Below are positions 36,123-49,598 of a stretch of 64,000 nucleotides of DNA, in pieces (position 1 is the first letter of the stretch; each line of letters begins with the position of its first letter). Origin of the DNA: Megalopta genalis (Eukaryota; Arthropoda; Insecta; Hymenoptera; Halictidae); NCBI RefSeq assembly GCF_051020955.1, contig NW_027476864.1:1-64000 (forward strand), read 5' to 3'. Position numbers and translations under genes: made by a program. The notes under the pieces are model-generated. The model saw only the letters and a program-made list of their open reading frames with translations. It had not been told where the DNA came from and made no database searches.

Positions 36123-39100
36123 TGCTGTTGAAGCTAAATCATGTATATCACAAGAATTTGAAGCAAAACCATTTGTTTCGCATGGATTCGAAGCTAAACC
36201 TTCTACTTCGCATTCATTTGAAGCTAAATCATGTGTTTCGCGTTGATTTGAAGCTCACTCGTTTGTTTCGCATGCAGTTGAAGCTAAACCATGTATATCA
36301 CAAGTATTTAAAGCTGAACCATTTGTTTCGCATGGATTCGAAGATAACTCTACTACTTCGCATTCATTTGAAGCTAAATCATGTGTTTCGCTTTGATTTG
36401 AAGCTCACTCGTTTGTTTCGCATGCAGTTGAATCTAAATCATGTATATCACAAGTACTTGAAGCTAAGCCGTTTGATTGGCATGGATTTGAAGCTATGAC
36501 TTCTACATCGCAGTGATTCGAAGATAAATCATGTGTTCGCTTGGATTTGAAGCTAACTCGTTTGTTTCGCTCCCAGTTGAAGCTAAATCATGTATATCAC
36601 GAGTATTTGTAGCTAAACAATTTGATTCGCACGGATTTGAAGCAAAGCCTTCTACTTCGCATTGATTTGAGGCTAAATCACGTGATTCGCGTGGATTTGA
36701 AGCTAACTCGTTTTTTCGCATGCAGTTGAAGCTAAATAACGTATATCACAGGTATTTGAAGCTAAACTATTTGTTTCGCATGGATTCGTAGATAACCCTT
36801 CTACTTCGCATTGATTTGATGCTAAATCATGTGTTTCGCACGGATTTGAATTTAACTCGTTTGTGTCGCATGCAGTTGAATCTAAATCAAGTATGTCACA
36901 AGTATTTGAACCTAAACCATTTGATTCGCATGGATTTGAAGCTAAGCCTTCTACTTCGCATTGATTTGAAGCTGAATCATGTGTTTCGCATTGATTTGAA
37001 GCTAACTCGTTTGTTTCTCATACAGTTGAAGCTTAATCATGTATATCACAAGTACTTGACGCTAAATCATATATTTCGCAAGGATTCGAAGATAAGCCTT
37101 CTACTTCGCAATGATTTGAAGCTAACTCATGTGTTTCGATTGGATTTAAAGCTAAGCCTTGTACTTCGCATTGATTTGAAACTAAGTCATGAGTTTCGCT
37201 TGGATTTGAAGCTAACTCGTTTGTTTCGCCTCCATTTGAAGCTATATCGCTTATATCGCAAGTATGTGATGCTAAATAATTTGTGTCGGATGCATTTGAT
37301 GCTAAGCCTTCAACTTCGCATTGAATTGAATCTAAATCATGTGTTTTGCTTGGATTTGAAGCTAACTCGTTTCTTTCGCAAGCATTGAAGCTAAATCATG
37401 TATATCACAAGTATTTCATGCTGAACCATTTGTTTCGCATGAATATTAAACTAAACCATGTGTATCGAACGAATTTGAAGCTAAATCATGTGCTTCGCAT
37501 GGATTTGAAACTAACTCGTTTGTTTCGCCTGCATTTGAAGCGAAATCATGTTTATCACAAGTATTTGAAGTTAAACCATTTGCTTCGAATAAATTCGAAG
37601 ATTATCTTCTACTTCGTATTGATTTAAAGCTGAATCATGAGTTTCGCATGCAGTTGAAGCTAAATCATGTTTATCACGAGTATTTGAAGCTAAACAATTA
37701 GATTCACACGGATTTGAAGCAAAGCCTTCTACTTCGCATTGATTTGAGGCTAAATCACGTGTTTCGCTTGGATTTTAAGCTACCTCGGTTGTTTCGCATG
37801 CAGTTGAAACAGAATCATGTTTATCACAAGTATTTGAAGCTAAACCATTTGATTCGCATGGACTTGAAGCTAAGCCTTCCACTTCGCATTGATTTGAAGC
37901 TAAATCATTCGTTCCGCATGGATTTGAAGCTAACTCGTTTGTATCGCCTGCAGTTGAAGCTAAATCATGTATATCACAAGTATTTGAAGCTAAACCGTTT
38001 GATTGGCATGGATTTGAATCTAAGACCTCTACTTCGCATTGATTTGAGGCTAAATCACGTGATTCGCGTGGATTTGAAGCTAATTCGTTTTTTCGCATGC
38101 TGTTGAAGCAAAGTCACGCACATCACAAGTATTTGAAGCTAAACCGTTCGTTTCGCATGGATTCGAAGATCAGCCTACTACTTCGCATTGATTTGAAACT
38201 AAATCATGTGTTTCGCTTGGATTTGAAGCTAACTCGTTTGTTTCGCATGCAGTTGGATCTAAATCAAGTATGTCACAAGTATTTGAACCTAAACCATTTG
38301 TATCGCATGGATTTGAATCTATGCCTTCTACTTCGCATTGATTTGAAGTTAAATCAAGTGTTACGCTTGCACATGAAGCTAACTCTTTTGTTTCGCCTGC
38401 GTATGAAGCTATATCAATTATATCGCAAGTATCTGAAGCTAAATCATTTGTTTCTCATGGATTCGAAGCTAAGCCTTCTACTTCGCATTGATTTGAAGCT
38501 AAATCATGTGTTTCGCATGGATTCCAAGCTGACTCGTTTGTTTCGCCTGCATTTGAAGCTGTATCACTTAAATCGCAAGTATTTGAAGCTAAATGATTAG
38601 TGTCGCTTGGATTTGAAGCTAAGCCTTCTACATCGCATTGATTTGAAGCAAAATCATGCGTTTCGCTTGGATTTGAAACTAAACCATCTACTTCGCATTG
38701 AATTGAAGCTAAATCATGTGTTTCGCATGAATTTGAAACTAACTCGTTTGTTTTGCTTGAATTCGAAGCTATATCTCTTACACTCGCAAGTATTTGAAGT
38801 TCAATCTTTCGTTTCGCATGGATTTGAAGCTAAGGCTTCTAGTTCGCATTGATTTGAAGCTAAATCATTTGTTTCGCTTGGATTTGAATCTAATTCGGTT
38901 ATTTCGGATGCAGTTGAAGCTAAATCATGTATATCACAAGTATTTGAAGCTGAACAATTTGTTTCGCATGAATATTAAGTTAAACCATGTGTTCCGCATT
39001 GATTTGAAGCTAAATCATGTGCTTCGCATGGATTTGAAGCTAACTCGTTTGTTTCGCATGCAGTTGATGCTAAATCATGTATATCACAAGTATTTGAAGC

Positions 39101-39892
39101 TGAACCATTTGATTCTCGTGAAATTTAAGCTAAACCATGTGTTTCGCTTGGATTTGAAGCTAAGCCTTCTATTTCGCATTGATTTGAAGCTAAATCATGT
39201 GTTAGGCTTGGATTTGAAACTAAGCCTTCTACTTCGCATTGATTGGAAGCTAAATCTTGTGTTTGGTATGGATTTGAAGCTAACTCGGTTGTTTCGCCTG
39301 CATTCGAAGTTATATCACGTATAATCGCAAGTATTTGAAGCCCAGTCATCGGTTTCGCATGGATTTGATGCTAAGCCTTCTACTTCGCATTGATTTGAAG
39401 CTAAATCATATGTTTCGCTTGGATTTGAAGGTAACACGTTTGTTTCACTTGCAGTTGAAGCTCAATCATGTATATCACAAGTATTTGAATCTGAACAATT
39501 TGTTTCGCATGAATACTAAGTTAAGCCATGTGTTTCGCATGAGTATTAAGCTAAACCATGTTTTTGTAATGAATTTGAAGCTAAATCATGTGTTTCGCTT
39601 GGGTTTGGAGCTAACTCGTTTGTTTCGCATACATTTGAAGCTAAATCATGTATATCACAAGTATTTGAAGCAAAACCATTTGATTCGAATGGATTTGAAA
39701 CAAAGCCTTCTACTTCGCATTGATTTGAAGCGAAATCATGTTTTTCGCTTGGATTTGAAACTAAGCCTTCTACTTCGCATTGAATTGAAGCTAAATCATG
39801 TGTTTCGCATGGTTTTGAAGCTAACTCGTTTGTTTCGCATGCAGGTGAAGCTAAAACGTGTACATCACATGTATCTGAATCTAATCCATCTG

Positions 39893-39925
39893 TTTCGCAA
39901 GAATATGAAGCTATGAAGCTAATCC
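39893..39925 (+). repeat. 39-bp unit with an internal 9-bp duplication
   Basis: The unit reads GAATATGAAGCTATGAAGCT, so TGAAGCTAT is doubled. The same or a near-identical 39-bp form is at about 32160, 42430, 61371 and 63901. The unit before it typically ends TCTGTTTCGCAAGAA or TCTGTTTCACAAGAA. The extra 9 bp keep the three-base phase. Confidence 0.8.
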
Positions 39926-42252
39926 ATGTGATTGGCATGAATTTGAAGCTAAATCATGTGTTTCGCATGGATTTGAAGCTGTATCACTTACATCGCAATT
40001 ATCTGAAGATATATCATTTGTTACTCATGTATTTGAAGCTACGCGTTCCACTTCGCATTGATTTGAAGCTAACTCGATTGTTTCGCCTGCATTTGAAGCT
40101 AAATCATGTATAACAAAAATATTTGAAGCTAAAGCATTTGATTCGCATGGATTTGAAGCTAAGCCTTCTACTTCGCATTGATTTGAAGCTATATCATGTT
40201 TCTCTTGGATTTGAATCTAACTCGTTTGTTTCTCGTGCAGTTGAAGATAAATCATGTATATCACAATTATTTGACGCTAAACCATTTGATTCGCATGGAT
40301 TTGGAGCTAAGCCTTCCACTTCGCATTGATTTGAAGCTAAATCATGTGTTTCGCATGGTTTTGAAGCTAACTCGTTTGTATCGCATGCAGTTGAAGCTAA
40401 ATCATGTATATCACAAGTATTTGGAGCTGAACCATTTGTTTCGCATGAATATTAAGCTAAACCATGTGTATCGAATGAACTTGAATCTAAATCATGTGTT
40501 ACGCATGTATTTGAAGCTATCTCGTTTGTTTCGTATGCAGTTGAAGCTAAATCATGTATAAAACAAGAATTTGAAGCTAAACCATTTGCTTCATATGGAT
40601 TTGAAACTAAGCCTTCTACATCGCATGAATTTGAAGCTCAATCAGGTGAGTTTCTCATGGATTTGAAGCTAACTCGTTTGATTCGCCTGCATTTGAAGCT
40701 ATATCACTTATATTCGCAAGTATTTGAAGCTAAACCATTTGTTTTGCATGGTTTCGAAGATAAGTCTGCTACTTCGCATTGATTTGAAGCTAACTCGATT
40801 TTTTCGCCTGCATTTGAATCTATATCACTTACATTGCAGTTATCGGAAGGTAAATCATTTGTTTCTCATGTACCAGAAGGTAAGCCATCTGCTTCTCATT
40901 TATTTGAAGCTAAATCACGTATATCACAAGTATTTGAAGCAAAACATTTGTTTCGCATTGATTTGAAGCTAAGCCTTCTACTTCGTATTGATTTGAAGCT
41001 AAATCATGTGTTGCGCATGGATTTGATGCTAACTCGTTTGTTTCGCATGCAGTTGAAGCTAAATCATGTATAATCAAGTATTTGAGGCTAAACCATTTGT
41101 ATCGCAAGGATTTGAAGCTAAACCATGTTATTCGCAAGAATTTGAAGCTAAATCATGTGTTGCGCTTGGATTTGAAGCTAACTCGTTTGTTTAGCATGCA
41201 GTAGAAGCTATATCGCTAATATTCGCAAGTATTTGAAGCCAAATCATTCGTTTCGCTTGGATTTGAAGCTAACTCGTTTGTTTCGCATGCAGTTGAAGCT
41301 AAATTATGTATATCACAATTATTTGAAGCTAAATCATATGTTTCGCATGGATTTGAAGCTAAATCTTCTACTTGGCGTTGATTTGAAACTAAATCACGTA
41401 TTCCGCATAGATTTTAAGCTAACTCGTTTGTTTCGCATACAGTTGAAGCTAAATCTTATATATCACAATTATTTGAAGCTAAACCATTTGATTCGCATGG
41501 ATTTGGAGCTAAGCCTTCCACTTCGCATTGATTTGAAGCTAAATCATGTATTTCGCTTGGATTTGAAGCTAACTCGGTTGTTTCGCATGCAGCTGAAGTT
41601 AAATCATGCATATCACAAGTACTTGAAGCTATACCATTTGATTCGCATGAATTTGTAACCAAGCCATCTACTTCGCATTAATTTGAATCTATATAATGTG
41701 TTCCGCTGGGATTTGAAGCTAAGCCTTCTACTTCGCATTGATTTGAAGCTAAATCATGTGTATCGCATGGATTTGAAGCTAACTCGTTTGTTTCGCATGC
41801 AGTTGAAGCTAAATCATGTATAACACAAGTATTTGAAGCTATACCAATTGATTCGCATGAATTTGAATCTAAATGGTGTGTTTCGCATGGATTTGAAGCT
41901 AACTCGTTTGTATCGCCTGCATTTGAAGCTAAATCATGTATATCACAAGTATTTGAAGCTAAACGATTTATTTCGCATGGATTCGAAGATAAGCCTCCTA
42001 CTTCTCATTGATCTGAAGCTAAATCATGCGTTTCGAATGGATTTGAAAGTAACTCGATTGTTTCGCATGCACTTGAAGCTATATCACTTATATTCGCAAG
42101 TATGTGAAGCCAAATCATTCGTATCGCATGGATTTGAAGATAAGCCTTCGACATCGCATTCATTTGTATCTAAATTATGTGTTCCGCACGGATTTCAAGA
42201 TAAATCGTTTGTTTCACATACAGTTGAAGCTAAATCATGTATATCACAAGTA

Positions 42253-42402
42253 TTTGAAGCTAAACCGTTCGTTTCGCATGGATTTGAAGCTAAGCCTTCT
42301 ACTTCGCATTGATTTGAAGCTAAATCATGTGTTTCGCTGGGATTTGAAGCTAACTCGTTTGTATCGCATGCAGTTGAAGCTAATTCATGTTTATCACAAG
42401 TA
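42253..42402 (+). repeat. Exemplar of the type-1 150-bp higher-order repeat (A-B-C-D-E)
   Basis: This is a clean example of the commonest higher-order unit. A is at 42253-42282, B (GCCTTCTAC middle) at 42283-42312, C (ATCATGTGT) at 42313-42342, D (CTCGTTTGT, ending GCATGCA) at 42343-42372, and E (starting GTTGAAGCTAA, containing TTATCACAAGTA here and TATATCACAAGTA elsewhere) at 42373-42402. The D/E boundary usually carries the palindrome GCATGC. Unit B usually ends GCATTGA, which places a TGA stop once per 150 bp in the plus frame starting TTT GAA GCT. The same order recurs throughout the window with unit gains and losses. Confidence 0.93.
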
Positions 42403-43319
42403 TCTGAATCTAAACCATCTGTTTTGCAAGAATATGGAGCTATGAAGATAAACCCTGCGATTCGCATGAATTTGGAGCTAAATAATGTGTTTCGCGTGGA
42501 TTTGATGCTAAGCCTTCTACTTCGCATTGATTTGATGCTAAACCATTTGATTCGCATGCATTTGAAGCAAAATCATGTATATTACAAGTATTTTAAGCTA
42601 AACTATTTGATTCGCATGGATTCGAAGATCAGCCTTCCACTTCGCATTGATTTGAAGCGAAATCAAGTGTTTCGCAGGGATTTGAAGCTAACTCGTTTGT
42701 TTCGCATGCAGTTGAAGCTATATCATGTATATCACAAGTATTTGAAGCTAAACGATTTGATTCGCATGGATTTGAAGCTAAGCCTTCTACTTCGCATTGA
42801 TTTGAAGCTAAATCATGTATTTCGCTTGGATTTGAAGCTAACTAGATTGTTTCGCATGCAGTTGAACCTATATCAAGTATATCACAAGTATCTGAAGCTG
42901 CACCATTTGTTTCGCATGAATATTAAGCTAAACCATGTGTTCGCATGAATTTGAGCTAAATCATGTGTTTCGCAAGGATTTGGCGCTAATTCGTTTGTTT
43001 CGCCTGCATTTGAATCTATATCACAATTATCGCAAGAATTTGAAGCTAAATCATTTGTTTCGCATGCATTTGGAGCTAAGTCTTCTATTTCGCACTGATT
43101 TGAATCTAAATCATGTGTTTCGCATGGATTTGAAGCTAACTCGATTGTTTCGCCTGCATTTGAATCTATATCACTTGCATTGCAATTATCTGAAGGTAAA
43201 TCATTTGTTTCTCATGTACCAGAAGCTAAGCGTTTTGCTTCGCATTTATTTGAAGCTAAATCATGTATATCAGAAGTATTTGAAGCTAAACCATTTGTTC
43301 TCGCATTGTTTTGAAGATA

Positions 43320-44609
43320 AGCCTTCTACTTCGCATTGATTTGAAGCTAAATCATGTGTTTCTCTTGGATTTGAAACTATCTCGTTTGTTTCGCCTGTAC
43401 TTGAAGCTAAATCATGTTTATCACAAGTATTTGAAGCTAAACCATTTGTCTCGCATTGATTTGAAGCTATGTCTTCAACTTCGCATTGATTTGAAGATCA
43501 CTTGTTTGTTTCGCCTGCAATTGAATCTATATCACTTATATCGCAAGTATTTTAAGCTAAATCATTTTGTCGCATGGATTTGAAGCTAAGCCTTCTACTT
43601 CGTAGTGATTTGAATCTAAATCATGTATTTCGCTTGGATTTGAAGCTAACTAGATTGTTTCGCATGCAGTTGAACCTATATCATGTATATCACAAGTATC
43701 TGAAGCTGCACCATTTGTTTCGCATGAATATAAAGCTAAACCATGTGTTCCGCATGAATTTGAGCTAAATCATGTGTTTCGCTCTGATTTGAAGCTAACT
43801 CATTTGTTTCTCCTGCATTTGAACCAATATCACTTATATTCGCCAGTATTTGTAGATAAATCAATCGTTTCTCATGGATTTGCATCTAAGCCCCCTACTT
43901 CGTATTGATTTGAAGCTGAACCATGTATTCGCTTGTATTTGAGGCCAACTCGTTTGTTTCGACTGCAGTAGAAGCTAAATCATGTATATCACAAGAATTT
44001 GAAGCTAAACCTATTGTTTCGCATTGATTTGAAGCTAAGACTTCTACGTCGCACTGATTTGAAGCTAAATCATGTGTTTGGTTTGGATTTGAAGGTAACA
44101 CGTTAGTTTCGCACGCAGATGAAGCTAAACCAAGTATATCACAAGTATTTGAATCTGCACCATTTGATTCGCATGAATATTAAGGTAAACCATGTGTTTC
44201 GCACGAATATTAAGCTAAACCATGTGTTTCGCATGAATTTGCAGCTAAATGATGTGTTTCACATGGATTTGAAGCTAACTCGTTTGTTTCGCCTGCATTT
44301 GAAGCTATATCACTTATATTCGCAAGTATTTGAAGCTAAATCATTTGTGTCGCATGGATTTGCAGCTAAGACTTCTATTTCGCATTGATTTGAACCTAAA
44401 TCAACCGTTTCGCATGTACTTGAAGCTATCTCGTTTGTTTCGCCTGCATTTGAAGCTATATCACTTATATTCGCAAGTATTTGAAGGTCAATCATTCGTT
44501 CCGCATGAATTTGAAGCTAAGCCTTCTACTTCGTATTGATTTGAAGCTAAATCATGTGTTTCGCTTGGATTTGAAGCTAAGCCTTCTACTTCGCATTGAT
44601 TTGAAGCTA
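43320..44609 (+). repeat. 1.3-kb duplicated block VI, copy 1
   Basis: Collinear with 48309-49598 at an offset of 4988-4989. Markers include GTCTTCAACTTCGC, TTGAAGATCACTTG, the 28-29-bp unit AATCATTTTGTCGCATGG, CTAACTAGATTG (CTAACTAGAATG in copy 2) and GCACGCAGATGAAGC. The piece 43770-44080 additionally resembles 17715-18025 (CTCCTGCATTTGAACCAATA), showing it was assembled from older parts. Confidence 0.88.
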
Positions 44610-45014
44610 AATCATGTGTTTCGCTTGGATTTGAAACTGAGCCTTCTACTTCGCATTGATTGGAAGCTAAATCTTGTGTTTGGTATGGATTTGAAGCTAA
44701 CACGGTTGTTTCGCCTGCATTTAAAGCTTAATCATGTATATTACAAGTATTTGAAGCTAAACCATTTGTTGCGCATGCATTTGAAGATAAACCTTCTACT
44801 TCGCATTGATTTGATGCTAACTCGCGCATTTCGCCTGCATTTGAAGCTATATCACTAATATTGCAATTATCTGAAGGTAAATCATTTGTTTCTCATATAC
44901 TTGATGCTAAGCCGTCTGCTTCGCATTTATTTGAAGCTAAATCATGCGTTCCTCTTGGATTTTAAGCGAACTCGTTTGTTTCGCATGCTGTTGAAGCTTA
45001 GTCATGTATAAAAC

Positions 45015-47000
45015 AAGTATTTGAAGCTAAACCATTCGTTTCGCATGGATTTGAAGCTAAGCCATCTACTTCGCATGCAGTTGAAGCCAAATCATGTGTT
45101 TCGATTGGATTTGAAGCCAACTCGTTTGTTTTGCATGCAGTTGAAACTAAATCATGTATGTCAAATTTATTTGAAGCTAAACCATTTGTTTCGCATGGTT
45201 TCGAAGATAAGCCTTCTACTTCGCATAAATTTGAAGCTAAATCATGTGTTTCGCATGGATTTGAAGCTAATTCGATCGTTTCGCATGCATTTGAAGCTAA
45301 ATCATGTATATCACAAGTATTTGAAGCTAAACCATTTGATTCGCATTGATTTGTAGCTAACTCGTTTGTTTCGCCTGCATTTGAAGCTATATCACTTATA
45401 TCACAAGTATTTGAAGCTAAACCATTTCTTTCGCATGGATTTCAAGCTAAGACTTCTATTTCGCATTGATTTGAATCTAAATCATGCGTTTCGCATGTAT
45501 TCGAATCTAACTCGTTTATTTCGCCTGCATTTGAATCTATATCACTTATATTCGCAAGTATTTGAAGGTCAATCATTCGTTTCGCATGAATTTGAAGCTA
45601 AGCCTTCTACTTCGCATTGATTTGAAGCTAAATCTTGTGTTTCGTATGGATTTGAAGCTAACTCGGTTGTTTCGCCTGCATTTGAAGCTATATCACTTAT
45701 ATCACAAGTATTTGAAGCTAAACCATTTCTTTCGCATGGATTTCAAGCTAAGACTTCTATTTCGCATTGATTTTAATCTAAATCATGCGTTTCGCATGTA
45801 TTCGAATCTAACTCGTTTATTTCGCCTGCATTTGAAGCTATATCACTTATATTCACAAGTATTTGAAGATCAATCATTCGTTTCGCATGGATTTGAAGCT
45901 AAGCCTTCTACTTCGCACTGATTTGATTCTAAATCATGTGTTTCGCATGGATGTAAAGCAAACTCGTGTGTTTCGCCTGCATTCGAAGTTACATCACGTA
46001 TAATCGCAAGTATTTGAAGCTAAACCATTCGTTTCGCATGGATTTGAAGCTAAGCCATCTACTTCGCATGCAGTTGAAGCCAAATCATGTGTTTCGATTG
46101 GATTTGAAGCCAACTCGTTTGTTTTGCATGCAGTTGAAACTAAATCATGTATGTCAAAATTATTTGAAGCTAAACCATTTGTTTCGCATGGTTTCGAAGA
46201 TAAGCCTTCTACTTCGCATAAATTTGAAGCTAAATCATGTGTTTCGCATGGATTTGAAGCTAATTCGATCGTTTCGCATGCATTTGAAGCTAAATCATGT
46301 ATATCACAAGTATTTGAAGCTAAACCATTTGATTCGCATTGATTTGTAGCTAACTCGTTTGTTTCGCCTGCATTTGAAGCTATATCACTTATATCACAAG
46401 TATTTGAAGCTAAACCATTTCTTTCGCATGGATTTCAAGCTAAGACTTCTATTTCGCATTGATTTGAATCTAAATCATGCGTTTCGCATGTATTCGAATC
46501 TAACTCGTTTATTTCGCCTGCATTTGAATCTATATCACTTATATTCGCAAGTATTTGAAGGTCAATCATTCGTTTCGCATGAATTTGAAGCTAAGCCTTC
46601 TACTTCGCATTGATTTGAAGCTAAATCTTGTGTTTCGTATGGATTTGAAGCTAACTCGGTTGTTTCGCCTGCATTTGAAGCTATATCACTTATATCACAA
46701 GTATTTGAAGCTAAACCATTTCTTTCGCATGGATTTCAAGCTAAGACTTCTATTTCGCATTGATTTTAATCTAAATCATGCGTTTCGCATGTATTCGAAT
46801 CTAACTCGTTTATTTCGCCTGCATTTGAAGCTATATCACTTATATTCACAAGTATTTGAAGATCAATCATTCGTTTCGCATGGATTTGAAGCTAAGCCTT
46901 CTACTTCGCACTGATTTGATTCTAAATCATGTGTTTCGCATGGATGTAAAGCAAACTCGTGTGTTTCGCCTGCATTCGAAGTTACATCACGTATAATCGC
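45015..47000 (+). repeat. 993-bp tandem duplication with nested 301-bp repeat
   Basis: Copies at about 45015-46007 and 46008-47000 look almost identical; the one difference I saw near the left is TCAAATTTATTTG against TCAAAATTATTTG. Each contains an internal 301-bp tandem step (TTCGCCTGCATTTGAAGC at 45370 and 45671, and again in the second copy). The 993-bp length equals 33 units plus three, consistent with three 31-bp units. Confidence 0.9.
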
Positions 47001-47881
47001 AAGTATTTGAAGCTAAATCATTTGTGTCGCATGGATTTGAAGCTAAGCCTTCTACTTCGCATTGATTTGAAGCTACATCATGCGTTTCGCTTGAATTTGA
47101 AGCTAACTCGTTTGTTTCGCATGCATTTGAAGCTATATCACTTATATTCGCAAGTATTTGAAGGTCAATCATTCGTTTCGCATGAATTAGAAGCTAAGCC
47201 TTCTACTTCGTATTAATTGGAAGCTTAATCATGTGTTTCGCTTGGATTTGAAGCTAACTCGTTTGTATCGCATGCAGTTGACGCTAAATCATGTATATCA
47301 CAAGTATTTGCAGCAAAACCATTTGATTCGCATGGATTTGAAACTGAGACTTCTACTTCGCATTCATTTGAAGCTGAATCATGTGATTCGCTTGGATTTG
47401 AACAAACTCGTTTGATTCGAATGCAATTGACGCTAAATCATGTATATCACAAGTATTTGAAGCAAAACCATTTGTTTCGCAAGAATTTGAAGCTAAGCCT
47501 TCTACTTCGCACTGATTTGAATCTAAATCATGTGTTTCGCATGGATGTAAAGCAAACTCGTGTGTTTCGCCTGCATTCGAAGTTATATCACGTATAATCG
47601 CAAGTATTTGAAGCTAAATCATTTGTGTCGCATGGATTTGAAGCTAAGCCTTCTACTTCGCATTGATTTGAAGCTAAATCATGAGTTTCGCATGGATTTG
47701 AAGCTAACTCGTTTGTTTCGCATGCATTTGAAGGTATATCACTTATATTCGCAAGTATTTGAAGGTTAATCATTCGTTTCGCGCGAATTAGAAGCTAAGC
47801 CATCTACTTCGCATTAATTGGAAGCTTAATCATGTGTTTCGCTTGGATTTGAAGCTAACTCGTTTGTATCGCATGCAGTTG
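46930..47881 (+). repeat. 601-bp tandem duplication (partial)
   Basis: About 46930-47280 is repeated at about 47531-47881 (offset 601). Shared markers are GGATGTAAAGCAAACTCGTG, GTATAATCGCAAG and GCATTAATTGGAAGCTTAATC-like (CGTATTAATTGG in the first copy). The intervening 47281-47530 holds array units with GATTCGAATGCAATTGACGC, and no gene is seen. Confidence 0.83.
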
Positions 47882-48004
47882 ACGCTAAATCATGTATATC
47901 ACAAGTATTTGAAGCTAAACCATTTGTTTCGCATGGATTTGAAGCTAAGCCTTCTACTTCGCACTGATTTGCAACTAAATCATGTGTTTCGCTTGGATTT
48001 GAAG

Positions 48005-48240
48005 CTAAGCATTCTACTTCGCATTGATTTGAAGGTAAATCATGTTTTTCCATTGGGTGTGAAGCTAACTCGTTTGTTTCGCATGTAGTTGAGGCTATAT
48101 CACTTATATTCGCAAGTATTTGAAGCCAAATCATTCGTTTCGCATGGATTTGAAGCTAAGCATTCTACTTCGCATTGATTTGAAGGTAGATCATGTTTTT
48201 CCATTGGGTGTGAAGCTAACTCGTTTGTTTCGCACGCAGT
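48005..48240 (+). repeat. 151-bp tandem duplication
   Basis: ATTCTACTTCGCATTGATTT at 48011 recurs at 48162, followed in both by GAAGGTAAATC or GAAGGTAGATC and TTTTTCCATTGGGTGTGAAG. The step is one higher-order repeat plus the extra base of a TATATTCGCAAG unit. Confidence 0.87.
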
Positions 48241-48308
48241 TCAAGCTAAATCGTGTATATCACAAGTATTAGAAGCCAAACCATTTGTTTCGTATTGATT
48301 TGAAACTA

Positions 48309-49598
48309 AGCCTTCTACTTGCCATTGATTTGAAGTTAAATCATGTGTTTCTCTTGGATTTGAAACTAACTCGTTTGTTTCGCCTGTACTTGAAGCTAAA
48401 TCATGTTTATCACAAGTATTTGAAGCTAAACCATTTGTCTCGCATTGATTTGAAGCTATGTCTTCAACTTCGCATTGATTTGAAGATCACTTGTTTGTTT
48501 CGCCTGCAATTGAATCTATATCACTTATATCGCAAGTATTTTAAGCTAAATCATTTTGTCGCATGGATTTGAAGCTAAGCCTTCTACTTCGTAGTGATTT
48601 GAATCTAAATCATGTATTTCGCTTGGATTTGAAGCTAACTAGAATGTTTCGCATGCAGTTGAACCTATATCATGTATATCACATGTATCTGAAGCTGCAC
48701 CATTTGTTTCGCATGAATATTAAGCTAAACCATGTGTTCCGCATGAATTTGAGCTAAATCATGTGTTTCGCTCGGATTTGAAGCTAACTCATTTGTTTCT
48801 CCTGCATTTGAACCAATATCACTTATATTCGCCAGTATTTGTAGATAAATCAATCGTTTCTCATGGATTTGTTTCTAAGCCCCCTACTTCGTATTGATTT
48901 GAAGCTGAACCATGTATTCGCTTGTATTTGAGGCCAACTCGTTTGTTTCGACTGCAGTAGAAGCTAAATCATGTATATCACAAGAATTTGAAGCTAAACC
49001 TATTGTTTCGCATTGATTTGAAGCTAAGACTTCTACGTCGCACTGATTTGAAGCTAAATCATGTGTTTGGTTTGGATTTGAAGGTAACACGTTAGTTTCG
49101 CACGCAGATGAAGCTAAACCAAGTATATCACAAGTATTTGAATCTGCACCATTTGATTCGCATGAATATTAAGGTAAACCATGTGTTTCGCACGAATATT
49201 AAGCTAAACCATGTGTTTCGCATGAATTTGCAGCTAAATGATGTGTTTCACATGGATTTGAAGCTAACTCGTTTGTTTCGCCTGCATTTGAAGCTATATC
49301 ACTTATATTCGCAAGTATTTGAAGCTAAATCATTTGTGTCGCATGGATTTGCAGCTAAGACTTCTATTTCGCATTGATTTGAACCTAAATCAACCGTTTC
49401 GCATGTACTTGAAGCTATCTCGTTTGTTTCGCCTGCATTTGAAGCTATATCACTTATATTCGCAAGTATTTGAAGGTCAATCAATCGTTCCGCATGAATT
49501 TGAAGCTAAGCCTTCTACTTCGTATTGATTTGAAGCTAAATCATGTGTTTCGCTTGGATTTGAAGCTAAGCCTTCTACTTCGCATTGATTTGAAGCTA
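48309..49598 (+). repeat. 1.3-kb duplicated block VI, copy 2
   Basis: Counterpart of 43320-44609. It begins with CTACTTGCCATTG (CTACTTCGCATTG in copy 1) and leaves the match near 49598, where copy 1 continues with a C-type unit and this copy enters a run of three B units. Confidence 0.88.

Larger units (their letters stand above)
36321..42420 (+). repeat. 6.1-kb segmental duplication, copy 1
   Basis: The largest copied block. It is collinear with 57671-63890 at an offset of 21350 from 36321 to about 37640, 21410 to about 38300, and 21470 from about 38672 to 42420. By eye I noticed only about a dozen single-base differences outside the two length changes, so identity is very high. The block includes 9-bp-extended units near 39905 and a CAGGTGAGT site at 40643. 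No gene is seen in it. Confidence 0.93.
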
